This document shows positions 23,740 to 35,360 of a stretch of DNA of 64,000 bases, piece after piece (within the stretch, counting starts at the first letter, position 1; the number at the start of each line of letters is the position of its first letter). The position numbers and the translations under genes are program-made. The notes below the pieces were generated by a model that saw nothing but the letters and a program-made list of their open reading frames with translations, was not told the origin of the DNA and did no database searches. The stretch comes from Marinomonas transparens (GTDB taxonomy: Bacteria > Pseudomonadota > Gammaproteobacteria > Pseudomonadales > Marinomonadaceae): NCBI RefSeq assembly GCF_016463975.1, contig NZ_JAEMNX010000002.1:124001-188000 (forward strand), read 5' to 3'.

Positions 23740-24132
23740 ATGCAATACACACTGCTAATCACTGGATCTCCCTACCAAAGCAAAGCCTGTCATACAGCGC
23801 TTCGCTTTATTAGGGCCTGCATAGAAAAACACCCAAACGCCATAAAAGGCGTCTTTTTTTATGGCGATGCTGTATTAGTTGGCAGTCAAATCCCCCAGCC
23901 GCCAAGGGATGAAATCAACCTGCTGCAAGCTTGGCAAGACATTGCACAAGAACATAACATCCCCTTGTATTTGTGCATTGCCGCGGCCGTCAGACGAGGC
24001 ATCATTAGCGAAGAAGAAAGTCGTCGCTACGAATTAAAGCAACATTCACTCGCGGAAAACTTTCAATTAGAAGGCCTTGGCACCTTGGTTGAGCTAATAC
24101 ACACTACTCAAAAAGTCATTCAGTTTAGGTAG
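23740..24132 (+). CDS. tusD: Sulfurtransferase TusD (DsrE-like)
   Basis: 130 residues from ATG 23740, supported by AAGG upstream; an earlier ATG at 23713 lacks support. TusD accepts persulfide sulfur from TusA and passes it to TusE for 2-thiouridine synthesis at tRNA wobble U34. The catalytic Cys lies in PLYLCIAAAVRRGI. It is the first gene of tusDCBE. The mnmA gene that uses the sulfur is at 39851 in this window. Confidence 0.93.
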   Translation: MQYTLLITGSPYQSKACHTALRFIRACIEKHPNAIKGVFFYGDAVLVGSQIPQPPRDEINLLQAWQDIAQEHNIPLYLCIAAAVRRGIISEEESRRYELKQHSLAENFQLEGLGTLVELIHTTQKVIQFR

Positions 24133-24136
24133 AATA

Positions 24137-24481
24137 ATGAAACACACCCTAATTCACCTTAACAGCAGCCCCTATGCCAATCTAAGCTGCAAAGAAGGCC
24201 TTGACCTTGCTCTAGTGCTAGCGACCTTTGAACAACCTGTCGACCTCTGCCTATCTGGTAGCGCCTTAGCTCTCTTAAACAACAATCAGCTGCCAACAGC
24301 CGAGCACGGAAAAAACCTCCACAAACTTTTAGACGGCTTAGAGTTTTACGACATTGAAAACATCTATATTAAAAGCCCCTCTTCTGTAGGCGAGAGTCAA
24401 CACTGGCAAGGAACCAAGCCTCTTAACGAAGCCGAGTGGCACGCTTTATTTTCACAATACCAACAGGTTTTTCGGTTTTAA
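24137..24481 (+). CDS. tusC: Sulfur relay protein TusC (DsrF-like)
   Basis: 114 residues. DsrF-like pattern: an N-terminal beta strand, then NLSCKEGLDLALVLATFEQP and VDLCLSGSALALL. It forms the TusBCD heterohexamer. The gene starts four bases after tusD. It is identified mainly by position and family pattern. Confidence 0.88.
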   Translation: MKHTLIHLNSSPYANLSCKEGLDLALVLATFEQPVDLCLSGSALALLNNNQLPTAEHGKNLHKLLDGLEFYDIENIYIKSPSSVGESQHWQGTKPLNEAEWHALFSQYQQVFRF

Positions 24482-24483
24482 TT

Positions 24484-24768
24484 ATGCAACTCCATCAGAT
24501 CAATCAACTCGCTTATTCATCCGATTTAGAGAGCCTCTGGCAAGATAGTCTGCAAGCTGGTGATAGTCTTCTGCTCATTGAAGACGGCATTTTAAGAACC
24601 AATAATATAAATGATTTACGCACTTTGATTGAAAGTAAAAAGGTCTCTCTCTACTATCTACAAAGTGATGCTGATGCCTATGGTTTATCTCCGACCATAG
24701 GAACTGCCCTATCTGACAGCGAATGGGTAGACATCACCTTATCGGCTCAATCAAACATCAGTTGGTAA
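24484..24768 (+). CDS. tusB: Sulfur relay protein TusB (DsrH-like)
   Basis: 94 residues from ATG 24484, two bases after tusC. DsrH-like features: GDSLLLIEDGIL in the first half and YYLQSDADAYGL in the middle. It is the third subunit of the sulfur-relay complex. An upstream start within tusC is rejected. Confidence 0.88.
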   Translation: MQLHQINQLAYSSDLESLWQDSLQAGDSLLLIEDGILRTNNINDLRTLIESKKVSLYYLQSDADAYGLSPTIGTALSDSEWVDITLSAQSNISW

Positions 24769-24773
24769 TAGCT

Positions 24774-25097
24774 ATGACAACTATTTCACAAGATATTCTA
24801 GATGAAGAAGGTTACTTACTAGATCTAGATAATTGGAATAACAAGCTCGCTGAAGACTTAGCAGAGAAAGAAAATATCGTGCTCACAGAAGCACACTGGG
24901 AAATTATATTGTTGCTCAGAGATTTCTATCAAGAATACGAAGTCTCTCCTGCCATGCGACCATTAGTAAAAGCAGTGAGTAAAAAGCTTGGTCCAGAAAA
25001 AGGCCGAAGTATTTATCTAATGACATTATTTCCGGGAAGTCCGCCAAAACTTGCAGCGAAAATTGCTGGCCTACCCAAACCAGCTAACTGCCTATAA
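24774..25097 (+). CDS. tusE: Sulfur relay protein TusE (DsrC-like)
   Basis: 107 residues. DsrC family: GYLLDLDNWNNKLAEDLAEKE at the start, and the penultimate Cys in AGLPKPANCL that carries the persulfide. It hands sulfur to MnmA. It follows tusB by five bases and is the last gene of the operon, with a terminator at 25115. Confidence 0.94.
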   Translation: MTTISQDILDEEGYLLDLDNWNNKLAEDLAEKENIVLTEAHWEIILLLRDFYQEYEVSPAMRPLVKAVSKKLGPEKGRSIYLMTLFPGSPPKLAAKIAGLPKPANCL

Positions 25098-25114
25098 AAC
25101 CAATAAACCTCAAT

Positions 25115-25144
25115 AAAAAAGGAGCCCTGTTTGGCTCCTTTTTT
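25115..25144 (+). terminator. Terminator after tusE
   Basis: Hairpin GGAGCC-CTGTTT-GGCTCC (25121-25138) flanked by six A and six T. It can act on both strands and thus also for cobA. Confidence 0.9.
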
Positions 25145-25166
25145 ATTTCATAATAAGTCTGAGAAA

Positions 25167-25910
25167 CTAATGTTTTCCATGCCACTCAAGCTTATCCTGC
25201 AAAGTAACCACTTCACCAATAATCAACAACGCAGGCGACTTAACCTCATTATTCTCTGCCACAGAAAAGATGTCTCGAATAGTAGAAGTAAACACTCTCT
25301 GCTCATCCGTAGTCCCTTTTTCCACCACTGCCACAGGCATGGAAGGTTTCATACCAAAGCGAATCAAGGACTGGCTGATTTCTTTTAGCCCAGTCAGCCC
25401 CATATAAATCACTAAGGTTTGTGCTGGGTGCACCAACTCATCCCAAGGCAGCTCAGTCGTACCATCTTTTAAATGGCCCGTTAAAAAACGCACAGATTGA
25501 GCATAATCTCGATGAGTTAAAGGAATACCAGCATAAGCAGCACACCCCGCCGCCGCCGTTACACCGGGCACCACTTCAAATGGCACACCTTCTTCGACAA
25601 GCTCTTCCAGCTCTTCGCCACCACGTCCAAAAATAAAAGGATCTCCGCCTTTTAAGCGAACCACCATCTTGCCTTCTTTAGCCTTCTCGGCCAGCAAGCT
25701 GTTGATCTCACCTTGCGGCAAACTATGCAACGACTTAGCCTTGCCCACATACATTTTTTCAGCTGTTTCCGGTATCAAAGCAATAATATCTTTGCCTACC
25801 AAACGATCGTATAAAACCACATCTGCCGACGTTAAAAGTCGATGGGCTTTCAACGTTAATAGTTCTGGGTCACCTGGACCCCCGCCAACCAAATAGACCT
25901 TGCCCGTCAT
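25167..25910 (-). CDS. cobA: Uroporphyrinogen-III C-methyltransferase (stand-alone SUMT)
   Basis: 247 residues from ATG 25910, with AGGAAG just before. It methylates uroporphyrinogen III at C2 and C7 to precorrin-2, using SAM, for siroheme (needed by sulfite reductase) or cobalamin. Motifs: [15 protein letters not shown] at the N-terminus, [16 protein letters not shown], and [20 protein letters not shown]. The CysG oxidase-ferrochelatase half is absent. No nirite or cobalamin genes are adjacent. Confidence 0.92.
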   Translation of the reverse strand: MTGKVYLVGGGPGDPELLTLKAHRLLTSADVVLYDRLVGKDIIALIPETAEKMYVGKAKSLHSLPQGEINSLLAEKAKEGKMVVRLKGGDPFIFGRGGEELEELVEEGVPFEVVPGVTAAAGCAAYAGIPLTHRDYAQSVRFLTGHLKDGTTELPWDELVHPAQTLVIYMGLTGLKEISQSLIRFGMKPSMPVAVVEKGTTDEQRVFTSTIRDIFSVAENNEVKSPALLIIGEVVTLQDKLEWHGKH

Positions 25911-25941
25911 ACTTCCTCTACCCACACCACTCTAATTACAT

Positions 25942-25970
25942 AAAAAAAGCCTCGACCAAGAGGCTTTTTT
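25942..25970 (-). terminator. Terminator between serS and cobA
   Basis: Hairpin GCCTC-loop-GAGGC flanked by A and T runs on both sides, so usable in both directions. It ends serS transcription on the minus strand. Confidence 0.88.
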
Positions 25971-25990
25971 TATTATCAATACATATTAAT

Positions 25991-27328
<1,338 letters not shown>

Positions 27329-27349
27329 CTAAAAAATAAAGCCTGAGGC

Positions 27350-27724
27350 CTAAAAATAACGCGCCAAAAAAATCCCCAACGCAACACCGACAACACCAAG
27401 CACACAGCTCAATAATAAATAGCTTATGGCACTTAGCCAAGCCTGCATATTAATAAGCGAGATAATTTCTAAAGAAAAGGTAGAAAAAGTCGTAAAAGCA
27501 CCTAAAAAGCCGACCATAACCAAAGGCCGATAAGGTTCAAGAGACTGCATTTTCTCGCCAATAATGACAAAGGCAATACCCATTAAGAAACAGCCTAAGA
27601 CATTGATAACCATAGTGGCAAATGGAAAATGGTAATGCCAATAGGAGTTAATCCAGCGCGTCATACCATAACGACTTAGCGCACCAACCGCCCCACCAAA
27701 GGCAACCATAAAATAAAACATCAA
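27350..27724 (-). CDS. crcB: Fluoride ion channel CrcB (Fluc)
   Basis: 124 residues, four membrane helices. Family signatures: GGAVGALSRYGMTRWI in helix 1 and GFLGAFTTFSTFSLE in helix 3, containing the Phe-box and Thr of the fluoride path. It exports fluoride as a dual-topology dimer. It lies eight bases after rarA, leaving no room for a fluoride riboswitch, so it is probably expressed constitutively with rarA. Confidence 0.95.
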   Translation of the reverse strand: MMFYFMVAFGGAVGALSRYGMTRWINSYWHYHFPFATMVINVLGCFLMGIAFVIIGEKMQSLEPYRPLVMVGFLGAFTTFSTFSLEIISLINMQAWLSAISYLLLSCVLGVVGVALGIFLARYF

Positions 27725-27732
27725 CGCCCCCT

Positions 27733-29109
27733 TTACTGCTCATCTTCTGACAACGGATGATTATTGAATAAATATGAATAGCGCTGTCTCGTGCTTTGTT
27801 CGTCCAACTCTTCCAACCAAGCTAATTTATCACCAATTTTTTTCTCTAATCCACGATCCGTTGGTTGATAATAACGCATTTCAGCCAGCTCTTCGGGCAA
27901 ATAATTTTCACCTGCGGCGTAAGCATTTTCTTCATTGTGAGCATAACGGTATTCATCCCCGTGCCCCATGCTCTTTGCCAAAGACGTTGGTGCGTTACGT
28001 AAATGATTGGGCACTTCATAGCTAGGTTGCGCTGCAACATCCGACATTGCCTGATTAAAGGCTTGATAAACCGCATTGCTCTTTGGCGCACAGGCCATAT
28101 AAAGTGTAGCTTGCGCAATGGCTCGATTACCTTCACCGGGCCCCACCCGTTCAAACACGTCCCATGCATTTAACCCTACTTGTAAGGCCCTAGGGTCGGC
28201 ATTACCAATATCTTCAGAAGCAATCGCCAATAAGCGTCGTGCAATATATAAGGGGTCACAACCACCGTCGAGCATACGAGCCATCCAGTATAAGGCGCCA
28301 TCTGGAGAGGAGCCGCGTACCGACTTATGAAAAGCCGAAATTTGATCGTAGAAGACATCCCCTTTTCTATCAAAGCGACGTACACTGCCGCCCAATACAT
28401 CTTCTAGCTGCTCTTGGGTAACTTGACTATTAGGTTCAACCAAATCAGACAAGATTTCTAAAAAATTCAAACCGCGGCGAATATCCCCATCCGAAGCTTG
28501 AGCTAAGACAGACAAATGATACTCAGAAATTTGCAAGCCATGACCTGCCATACCCTTTTCTTTATTCTCAAGGGCGCGAACTAAAACAAGTTGAACCTCT
28601 TCTACCGTTGGCGTTTTTAATCGATAAACACGCGCCCTAGACAATAAAGCAGAATTCAATTCAAAAGCAGGGTTTTCCGTGGTAGCACCAATAAACAAAA
28701 AAGTACCGTCTTCAATAAAAGGTAAAAAAGCATCTTGCTGGGATTTATTAAAACGATGCACTTCATCGACAAACAAAACGGTTTGGGTACCATTCATCAT
28801 GCGCAGTTGCTTTGCTTGATCCACCGCCGCGCGAATTTCTTTTACCCCAGACATGACCGCCGAGATCTCAATAAATTGCGCATCTAATGCATGGGAAAGT
28901 AACTGGGCAAAGGTGGTTTTTCCAACTCCGGGAGGTCCCCAAAGAATAAATGAGTGACAGTGACCTGTTTCCACCATTCTGCGTAACGGTTTACCCGGTC
29001 CAACTAAGTGAGACTGACCAATGTAATCATCAAGCTTAGTCGGTCGCATCCGAGCAGCTAGGGGCTGATAGGCACCATTTGCTTCATCTGAAAACAGGTC
29101 CTTCATCAT
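27733..29109 (-). CDS. rarA: Replication-associated recombination protein A (AAA+ ATPase)
   Basis: 458 residues, full length. Walker [15 protein letters not shown] near residue 58, Walker [20 protein letters not shown], then the sensor region [22 protein letters not shown]. The C-terminal MgsA domain includes [20 protein letters not shown]. It acts at stalled forks. The start overlaps the lolA stop (ATGA), so it is coupled to it. Confidence 0.96.
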   Translation of the reverse strand: MMKDLFSDEANGAYQPLAARMRPTKLDDYIGQSHLVGPGKPLRRMVETGHCHSFILWGPPGVGKTTFAQLLSHALDAQFIEISAVMSGVKEIRAAVDQAKQLRMMNGTQTVLFVDEVHRFNKSQQDAFLPFIEDGTFLFIGATTENPAFELNSALLSRARVYRLKTPTVEEVQLVLVRALENKEKGMAGHGLQISEYHLSVLAQASDGDIRRGLNFLEILSDLVEPNSQVTQEQLEDVLGGSVRRFDRKGDVFYDQISAFHKSVRGSSPDGALYWMARMLDGGCDPLYIARRLLAIASEDIGNADPRALQVGLNAWDVFERVGPGEGNRAIAQATLYMACAPKSNAVYQAFNQAMSDVAAQPSYEVPNHLRNAPTSLAKSMGHGDEYRYAHNEENAYAAGENYLPEELAEMRYYQPTDRGLEKKIGDKLAWLEELDEQSTRQRYSYLFNNHPLSEDEQ

Positions 29110-29735
29110 TGCCCTTCTACAATCACATCCACATCCGCGGGTAAATCTAGCGTGAAGTTTGACTTAGACACGCCATCGTGAGGTTCAACTTTTCTAAACT
29201 CAATCACCGTTGTCTGACCCAACGAATCAAGAATACTCATGGCACTAATAGCTTCATCTGTAAAAGAAAGGGTCAGGGTTTGAAATAGGTCTTCGTCTTC
29301 CTTAGGCTGTAAACGAAACTTCTCCGTACCCAGACTCGTCACATCATAATGGGGTAACACTTCTGCAGCAGGTTGCCCCAATAACGCAGCAGGGGAATGA
29401 CCTACCGCACCAGACAGAGGTTTCTTCGTTGCCTGCTCTAAATCTATGTCCCAAACGGTAATCGTTGTACCATCGGAAATAATGCGTTGTGGATAAGGGG
29501 AAATACTATCCCATACAAATTGATTAGGCTTAGCCAATAAAAACACGCCCTCACTCACCTGAATTTGCTTACCCTGCTCGTCATAAGTCACCTGACGAAA
29601 CTCGCCTTCGATATTACGGTTCATTTCCAGTAGATTTTCTAAGCTTGCAGCCGTCTCATCAGCTGCCTGAGCAATGTTCAACTGCAACCCAGCCAATGCA
29701 ATCAGAAAAAAACCTAAACATTTATTTATCAACAT
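29106..29735 (-). CDS. lolA: Outer-membrane lipoprotein carrier protein LolA
   Basis: 209 residues from ATG 29735, with GGAG upstream; a GTG at 29753 is an inferior alternative. A signal peptide ends near [10 protein letters not shown]. Mature LolA shuttles lipoproteins from LolCDE to LolB. Typical: [19 protein letters not shown] (including the conserved F-x-Q), [20 protein letters not shown] and [12 protein letters not shown]. It is placed between ftsK and rarA as usual. Confidence 0.94.
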   Translation of the reverse strand: MLINKCLGFFLIALAGLQLNIAQAADETAASLENLLEMNRNIEGEFRQVTYDEQGKQIQVSEGVFLLAKPNQFVWDSISPYPQRIISDGTTITVWDIDLEQATKKPLSGAVGHSPAALLGQPAAEVLPHYDVTSLGTEKFRLQPKEDEDLFQTLTLSFTDEAISAMSILDSLGQTTVIEFRKVEPHDGVSKSNFTLDLPADVDVIVEGQ

Positions 29736-29765
29736 ACCGCTCCAAAAAACCACTACTCTTACGAT

Positions 29766-32429
29766 TTATTCTGGGATTAAAATTTCTCGCTGACCGTTCG
29801 TCCCCATGGGACCAACTAAACCTGCCGCTTCCATTGCCTCAACAAGATTTGCAGCCCTGTTGTAGCCTATTTTAAGGCGACGCTGAACAGACGATATAGA
29901 AGCTTTACGTGTTTCTAGGACAATCTTTACGGCTTCATCATAGAGTGCATCTTTGTCTTCACTGTCATCGCCTGTCATTAAGTCTTCAGGGTTCACGACA
30001 ACATCATTAATATAGGCCGGCTCACCCCTTTGCTTCCATTCCTCTACCACGGCATGCACTTCTTCATCAGAAACAAAAGCACCATGCACTCGAATAGGCG
30101 TCGGTAAACCTGCAGGCAAATACAGCATATCGCCCATTCCTAGTAATTGGTCCGCGCCACCTTGATCCAAAATCGTACGAGAATCGATTTTCGATGAGAC
30201 TTGGAACGCCATACGCGTTGGAATATTCGCTTTAATCAAGCCAGTGATAACATCAACCGAAGGACGTTGAGTCGCCAAAATCAAGTGTATACCCGCCGCA
30301 CGCGCCTTTTGTGCGATACGGGCGATTAACTCTTCCACCTTTTTACCGACTATCATCATCATGTCAGCAAACTCATCCACAACAATAACGATATAAGGCA
30401 AAGGCTCTAAATGTGGAACGGTTCTCGCCACACCATCTTCCGAGAACATTGCCATTTCAGGTTGCCATAATGGATCTTCAATTGGCTTACCTGCTTCAAT
30501 CGCATCACGCACTTTGTTGTTATAGCCAGCGATATTACGAACACCTAACTTAGACATCAGTTTATAGCGGCGTTCCATTTCATCCACTGACCAGCGCAAA
30601 CCATTCGCGGCGTCTTTCATGTCGGTAATAACAGGCGTTAAAAGATGAGGAATGCCTTCGTAGATAGATAACTCAAGCATCTTAGGATCAACCATGATCA
30701 TACGCACTTCGTCCGGCGTGGATTTCAGCAGCATACTTAAAATCATCGCATTCACACCCACCGACTTACCTGACCCTGTGGTACCTGCGACTAACACATG
30801 GGGCATTTTGGCGAGATCCACGACCACTGGTTCACCAGAAATATCATGCCCAAGAGATAAGGTCAGCGGTGAAGACGCTTTATCATACATATCGCAGTTT
30901 ATGACTTCGGAGAAATAGACGGTATCTCGAATCTGATTCGGTATTTCTATGCCTATTGTCGATTTACCCGCAATCACCTCTACCACACGCACACTCATCA
31001 CACTCAAAGAGCGCGCTAAATCTTTTGCCAAATTAGTAATTCGAGAGACTTTAACCCCGGGAGCTGGCTGTATTTCAAAACGAGTAATAACAGGGCCAGG
31101 ATTAACCTCGACCACTTCCGCTTTTACGCCAAAGTCCTGTAATCGTATTTCCAACAAATCAGACAAAGCCAGTAATTCATCTTCAGAATAACCACCTTGC
31201 TTAGGTTTAGGCTTTGTGAGTACAGAACGGTCTGGAAGGGAGTATTTTTTCTCTGCTGCGCTTACTTCTTCATCAGGAGAAACGCCAGCAAGGGTATCTA
31301 GTTGCTTGGCTTCAGATAAGGTACGAAAGGCTGGCTTATGGCCTTTATCCGCTTCAGGCGCAGCTGCTGCATCTCTATTTTCTATACCCTCTCCAAATGC
31401 TTCACCATTAAGCAAAGCCGTAGCCGACTCAGGATCTATCATATTAGGCTGATCAGTGCCTTTATCATCCCACGGCTCTTCTATATAGAGTGTATCGTCA
31501 AAGTCCACCTCTTCATCTATTGAAAAGTCGTCTAAAGCATCAAGATCTGGCCCTTCAACAAATCCAAACCTAGGTTCCTCTGATCGCACCTCTTTGGGCT
31601 TCGAAAAGAATGAAGGCAATGCAAACCTCGATTTTTTCTCTTCTTTATTTTCTTTTTCTAGTTGTCCATCATTTTGAATTGCAGCATCATCACGCTTTTC
31701 TTCTGTTACAGCCGCCTCTTCTTTCGCTTTTCTTTTGTTACGAACTATCGCAGGCACTTCAGGCTCTACAAAAAGCTCATTCTCAATGACCTTATGACCA
31801 CGGGCTTTTGTCTCTCGGCTCTTTAACCATTTACTGCGAACAAGTTCAAGGAACTTAAATACCGCTTCACCTAGGCGATCCGTTAAGTTCAGCCAATGCA
31901 GTTGAGACAATAAAGTAAAGGCTAAAATCACGAAGGCTAAACTGACTAGAGTAGCGCCATCATAACCAATAAATTTATACAACAATGTGCCAAGCGAATG
32001 ACCCAAAATACCGCCAGTCCCGTACGGTAATGAAGGTTCGCCCACGGTATGTAAAAAGCACAGCACGGAACCAAACGACAAATAAAGCAAACTACCGACA
32101 ATACAGAGAAAGGTATTATTAATGGGTAACAAAGAATGAGGATTGCGCCATAGAATAATGACAACCCAAAAGAACAGAGGAGGCAAAGAATAGAATAAAG
32201 AACCAAAAAAGCCCGAAGTTAAATCAGCAATGGTTGCCCCAATCGGCCCCATGGAATTCTGAATAGCGCCACCACTGCCAGAATAAAACCAACCAGCGTC
32301 ATCAGGGCTATAGGTATAGGTCGCCAACCCAAAAAAACATAACAACAATAATGCAGTAATGAATACCGCTTGCTTGGCAAACATATTCCAAATTGGTGAT
32401 CGTACAGACTCACTCACGTCTTCCGCCAA
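29766..32429 (-). CDS. ftsK: DNA translocase FtsK
   Basis: 887 residues. Four or five membrane helices occupy residues 1-180, then an acidic, Lys/Glu-rich linker to about 390. The RecA-like motor has Walker [21 protein letters not shown] and a Walker B region [14 protein letters not shown]. The gamma winged helix at the C-terminus ([20 protein letters not shown]) reads KOPS and activates XerCD. The linker is shorter than in E. coli, as in many non-enteric bacteria. lrp, its usual upstream neighbour, is absent; a porin follows on the same strand. Confidence 0.97.
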   Translation of the reverse strand: MAEDVSESVRSPIWNMFAKQAVFITALLLLCFFGLATYTYSPDDAGWFYSGSGGAIQNSMGPIGATIADLTSGFFGSLFYSLPPLFFWVVIILWRNPHSLLPINNTFLCIVGSLLYLSFGSVLCFLHTVGEPSLPYGTGGILGHSLGTLLYKFIGYDGATLVSLAFVILAFTLLSQLHWLNLTDRLGEAVFKFLELVRSKWLKSRETKARGHKVIENELFVEPEVPAIVRNKRKAKEEAAVTEEKRDDAAIQNDGQLEKENKEEKKSRFALPSFFSKPKEVRSEEPRFGFVEGPDLDALDDFSIDEEVDFDDTLYIEEPWDDKGTDQPNMIDPESATALLNGEAFGEGIENRDAAAAPEADKGHKPAFRTLSEAKQLDTLAGVSPDEEVSAAEKKYSLPDRSVLTKPKPKQGGYSEDELLALSDLLEIRLQDFGVKAEVVEVNPGPVITRFEIQPAPGVKVSRITNLAKDLARSLSVMSVRVVEVIAGKSTIGIEIPNQIRDTVYFSEVINCDMYDKASSPLTLSLGHDISGEPVVVDLAKMPHVLVAGTTGSGKSVGVNAMILSMLLKSTPDEVRMIMVDPKMLELSIYEGIPHLLTPVITDMKDAANGLRWSVDEMERRYKLMSKLGVRNIAGYNNKVRDAIEAGKPIEDPLWQPEMAMFSEDGVARTVPHLEPLPYIVIVVDEFADMMMIVGKKVEELIARIAQKARAAGIHLILATQRPSVDVITGLIKANIPTRMAFQVSSKIDSRTILDQGGADQLLGMGDMLYLPAGLPTPIRVHGAFVSDEEVHAVVEEWKQRGEPAYINDVVVNPEDLMTGDDSEDKDALYDEAVKIVLETRKASISSVQRRLKIGYNRAANLVEAMEAAGLVGPMGTNGQREILIPE

Positions 32430-32514
32430 AACACGCCTTCCTATTTATGCCAATCAAAATGAATTTATGCTCTACTTTATAAAGTGGCCACAAGCCCATA
32501 AGCTTACCATAAAA

Positions 32515-32539
32515 AAAGCCAACCCAAAGGGTTGGCTTT
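32515..32539 (-). terminator. Terminator after the porin gene
   Basis: Hairpin AAAGCCAACCC-TTT-GGGTTGGCTTT (minus strand 32539-32515) followed by T. Confidence 0.92.
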
Positions 32540-32578
32540 CGCATTAACCAAGAAAGACTTCTTTTATAAAAGAAGGTC

Positions 32579-33514
32579 TTAGAAGTTAGCTTTTACACCA
32601 ACGATTGTACGCTCACTACCTGCATCAACTGTAGGGGCAGAAGTATCACCCGCATAATTCTTCACATAGTAAGTTAAATCACCAGATACATATTCACCAA
32701 CAAAATAAGTCGCTGATGGCTCACCATCAGTCTCCATATCTTGAGAATACTCAAGAGTAAGAGTCAATGCATCAGTTGCAGCAAGTGCGACAGAAACAGT
32801 CATTCTCTCAACATCAGTTGCACCAGTCAAACCAGTTGCACCACTACCATAGTTTAAAGATAGAGTCGCTGGGCCTGCATCCGCTTGAAGACCAAGGTTG
32901 ACTGCATTTGCATCACCAACAGAACCTCCAGAGATACCCGCTTTAAAACCACCAAAGTCTTGCACATAAGAAATTGCAGCACCGATATCAGAATCTTGAG
33001 CTTCGACAGCAGCAGTAGGAGTAGAACCTGTTTCTTCATCGAACTTAAACCCAGCAGCTTTTGCACTAATACTTTCTGTTGCTTCAATAGCTACTGTCAA
33101 TTCTGGGGTAACTTTATAACGAATACCAGTGTTATCAGTATCACCTGCAGTCCTAAGATCGACACCACCCCAAATTTCATCCATACCCATGAATGAACCA
33201 GTTGCTACTGTGCCATCAAATCGACCAAAAGATAAAGCACCTTGTTTAACATAGAGTTTTTCCATGCCGATTTTAGTACCTTCATCGCCACCAGAAGTTG
33301 CAATTTCAATTTCAGCAAATACAACACCAGTATCTACATTAATTTCAACTTCACCTTCATTAGTACCACTTAAATCATTATTTCCATTATCTACTGCTAC
33401 ATACTCGATGCCAGCGTTACCAGAAAATACACCTTCAGCAGCAAAAGTAGTTGAAGACACAGCAGCTGCAACAGCAGTTACCGCAAACACAGAAGCAAGT
33501 TTAATCGCTTTCAT
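32579..33514 (-). CDS. Outer-membrane porin (general gram-negative type)
   Basis: 311 residues. A signal peptide ends at AVSSTTFAAEG. The mature part is Gly/Asn/Thr-rich with alternating beta-strand patterns and ends in IVGVKANF, a terminal Phe as required for BAM insertion. It resembles small marine porins of the OmpC/gram-negative porin family. Substrate specificity is unknown. It is monocistronic: a long AT-rich upstream region and its own terminator. Confidence 0.85.
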   Translation of the reverse strand: MKAIKLASVFAVTAVAAAVSSTTFAAEGVFSGNAGIEYVAVDNGNNDLSGTNEGEVEINVDTGVVFAEIEIATSGGDEGTKIGMEKLYVKQGALSFGRFDGTVATGSFMGMDEIWGGVDLRTAGDTDNTGIRYKVTPELTVAIEATESISAKAAGFKFDEETGSTPTAAVEAQDSDIGAAISYVQDFGGFKAGISGGSVGDANAVNLGLQADAGPATLSLNYGSGATGLTGATDVERMTVSVALAATDALTLTLEYSQDMETDGEPSATYFVGEYVSGDLTYYVKNYAGDTSAPTVDAGSERTIVGVKANF

Positions 33515-34074
33515 TCAAGATTCCCCTTTATATTATATTTAATGGCCTTGTAGACCTATTGATACGCTTTTAACCAATACAAGAAACGTTTTTAAATCAA
33601 CGAGTCATGCATATTAAAACCGATCAGTTTCACTTTTGTGACAACTCTCAAAAAAACATGATAGCCAACAAAAAAGCAAATCATCTTTAGTTCCCAACAG
33701 ATTATTCAATTATGTTTTGAATTAGTCTTTAGGACTGCATCGATTAAAACCAAGTTTTCCTTTACGGGTCAAGCACTCAGTGCACTTTTTTGGTTTTTTT
33801 TTCGCTTTTTTTTCATTTTAGGTTGTTTTCTGGATAAAAAACGACCTAATCACTCTTTTTCAACCTAAATTCTTAATCTATTAGTGCACATTCACCTAAA
33901 CATAGCACTCTATTATGTCAGAAAAAAGTATCACTGATATTTATTTTTCCTTAATCTGACTATCGGGCCCACATAAAAATACTTTAGCTTTATCTATAAA
34001 AATCATCGGTTAAGTGCGCTTATCGCTATAAAATTTTATAATAGCCAAATCAAACGCAGCGAAATGGATTACCT
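33515..34074. other. Long AT-rich intergenic region between porin and aat
   Basis: 560 bases with no credible gene. It contains several long T runs (33786-33818), a 12-base inverted repeat at 33818-33849 and presumably the promoters of the divergent porin and aat genes. No clear regulator site was recognised. Confidence 0.55.
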
Positions 34075-34812
34075 ATGTCGGTCGAGACTACAGATAACGA
34101 ATTGATACTATTATCAGAATCGCCCTACGATACCCCCACCCCAAATAAAGCATTAAAAGACCCTGAAGGATTGTCTGCAATAGGTGGCGATCTATCATCT
34201 GCTAGATTAATTCACCTCTACAGCAAGGGTTTTTTCCCTTGGTATAGCGATCCAGACCCTATTTTATGGTGGCATCCTGAGCTCAGATGCACCTTAAAAC
34301 CGGAACAATTTCATACATCCAAATCGCTCAAAAAAAGTCTAAAAAAACAACCTTGGACTTTTACCGTCAATCAGGAATTCGATCTTGTCATTGGCTATTG
34401 CTCTGAATTACGAGCGGATAAAGAAGGCACTTGGATATCAAGCGACATTCAAAACGCCTATAAAAATTTAAATACATTAGGTTACGCCCATTCGATAGAA
34501 GTTTGGCTGAATGAAGCACTCGTTGGTGGTTTTTATGGCATAGCCATGGGAAAAATGTTCTTTGGCGAATCCATGTTTTCACTGCAACCTAACGCATCAA
34601 AAATTGCGTTAAAAACCTTCTGTAGCATAGCGAGAAGTTGCGAAATAGAGTTGATAGATTGCCAAGTAGAATCCGAGCATTTAATGACTCTAGGTGCCAG
34701 CCTTATGCCTAGAAATGACTTCATCAGTTCATTAGAGGCATTGATTCCTAGCACAGAAAAGAACGAACATTTGATACGTATGAGTGACACAACCCAAAAA
34801 CAGTGTATTTAA
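34075..34812 (+). CDS. aat: Leucyl/phenylalanyl-tRNA-protein transferase
   Basis: 245 residues. It adds Leu or Phe from charged tRNA to N-terminal Lys/Arg, creating N-degrons that ClpS delivers to ClpAP. Family motifs: GLSAIGGDLSSARLIHLYSKG with FFPWYSDPDPILWWHPE, and GGFYGIAMGKMFFGESMFS. The N-terminal extension is about ten residues longer than in E. coli. The functional partners clpS and clpA are 0.6-3 kb downstream. The ate/bpt gene often found beside it is absent. Confidence 0.95.
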   Translation: MSVETTDNELILLSESPYDTPTPNKALKDPEGLSAIGGDLSSARLIHLYSKGFFPWYSDPDPILWWHPELRCTLKPEQFHTSKSLKKSLKKQPWTFTVNQEFDLVIGYCSELRADKEGTWISSDIQNAYKNLNTLGYAHSIEVWLNEALVGGFYGIAMGKMFFGESMFSLQPNASKIALKTFCSIARSCEIELIDCQVESEHLMTLGASLMPRNDFISSLEALIPSTEKNEHLIRMSDTTQKQCI

Positions 34813-35038
34813 CGAATCAATAAACTCGATTAAACAACAACTAAGTTTGCCTTATGCTGTGTTTTTAGGCAGAATATGTTCGATCAAAATTCAGACGTCG
34901 CTAGATTCTCCATCATAACTTAGAAATCTAGCGCTCAATTGACTTAAAGAGAACCACTTTCTCTTCGTCTGTAGACCTCCGAATATATAGCGTGGTCGGC
35001 GTCTACTAAATATTAAGTTAACACCATAGGACACCATT

Positions 35039-35257
35039 GTGGCAAAAGAAGAAGGCTTAGAAATGGAGGGCACTATCATTGATACGTTGCCTAATACCAT
35101 GTTCCGTGTCGAATTAGAAAACGGACACGTTGTAATTGCTCATATCTCTGGAAAAATGCGCAAAAACTACATCCGTATTTTGACTGGCGATAAAGTAAAA
35201 GTAGAGTTAACACCATACGACCTTTCTAAAGGCCGCATTGTTTACCGTGCTCGCTAG
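35039..35257 (+). CDS. infA: Translation initiation factor IF-1
   Basis: 72 residues, the usual length, a single S1/OB domain nearly identical to E. coli IF-1 ([40 protein letters not shown]). The start codon is GTG at 35039, with AGGA eight bases upstream. It binds the A site of the 30S subunit during initiation. Downstream is a bidirectional terminator shared with clpA. Confidence 0.97.
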   Translation: MAKEEGLEMEGTIIDTLPNTMFRVELENGHVVIAHISGKMRKNYIRILTGDKVKVELTPYDLSKGRIVYRAR

Positions 35258-35303
35258 TATCTTTTAAGGCTCTTTAGAGTAAGAAACTTGAAATAAAAAT
35301 ATA

Positions 35304-35330
35304 AAAAAACCGGACAATGTCCGGTTTTTT
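35304..35330 (+). terminator. Bidirectional terminator between infA and clpA
   Basis: Hairpin AAAAAACCGGAC-AAT-GTCCGGTTTTTT, with A and T tracts on each side, serving both convergent genes. Confidence 0.92.
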
Positions 35331-35360
35331 TATATTAGCAATACCACTTAAATCATAAAT

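Noticed and set aside
33786..33818. Plus-strand intrinsic terminator in the T-rich tract
   Set aside because: There are T runs but no GC-rich stem directly before them.
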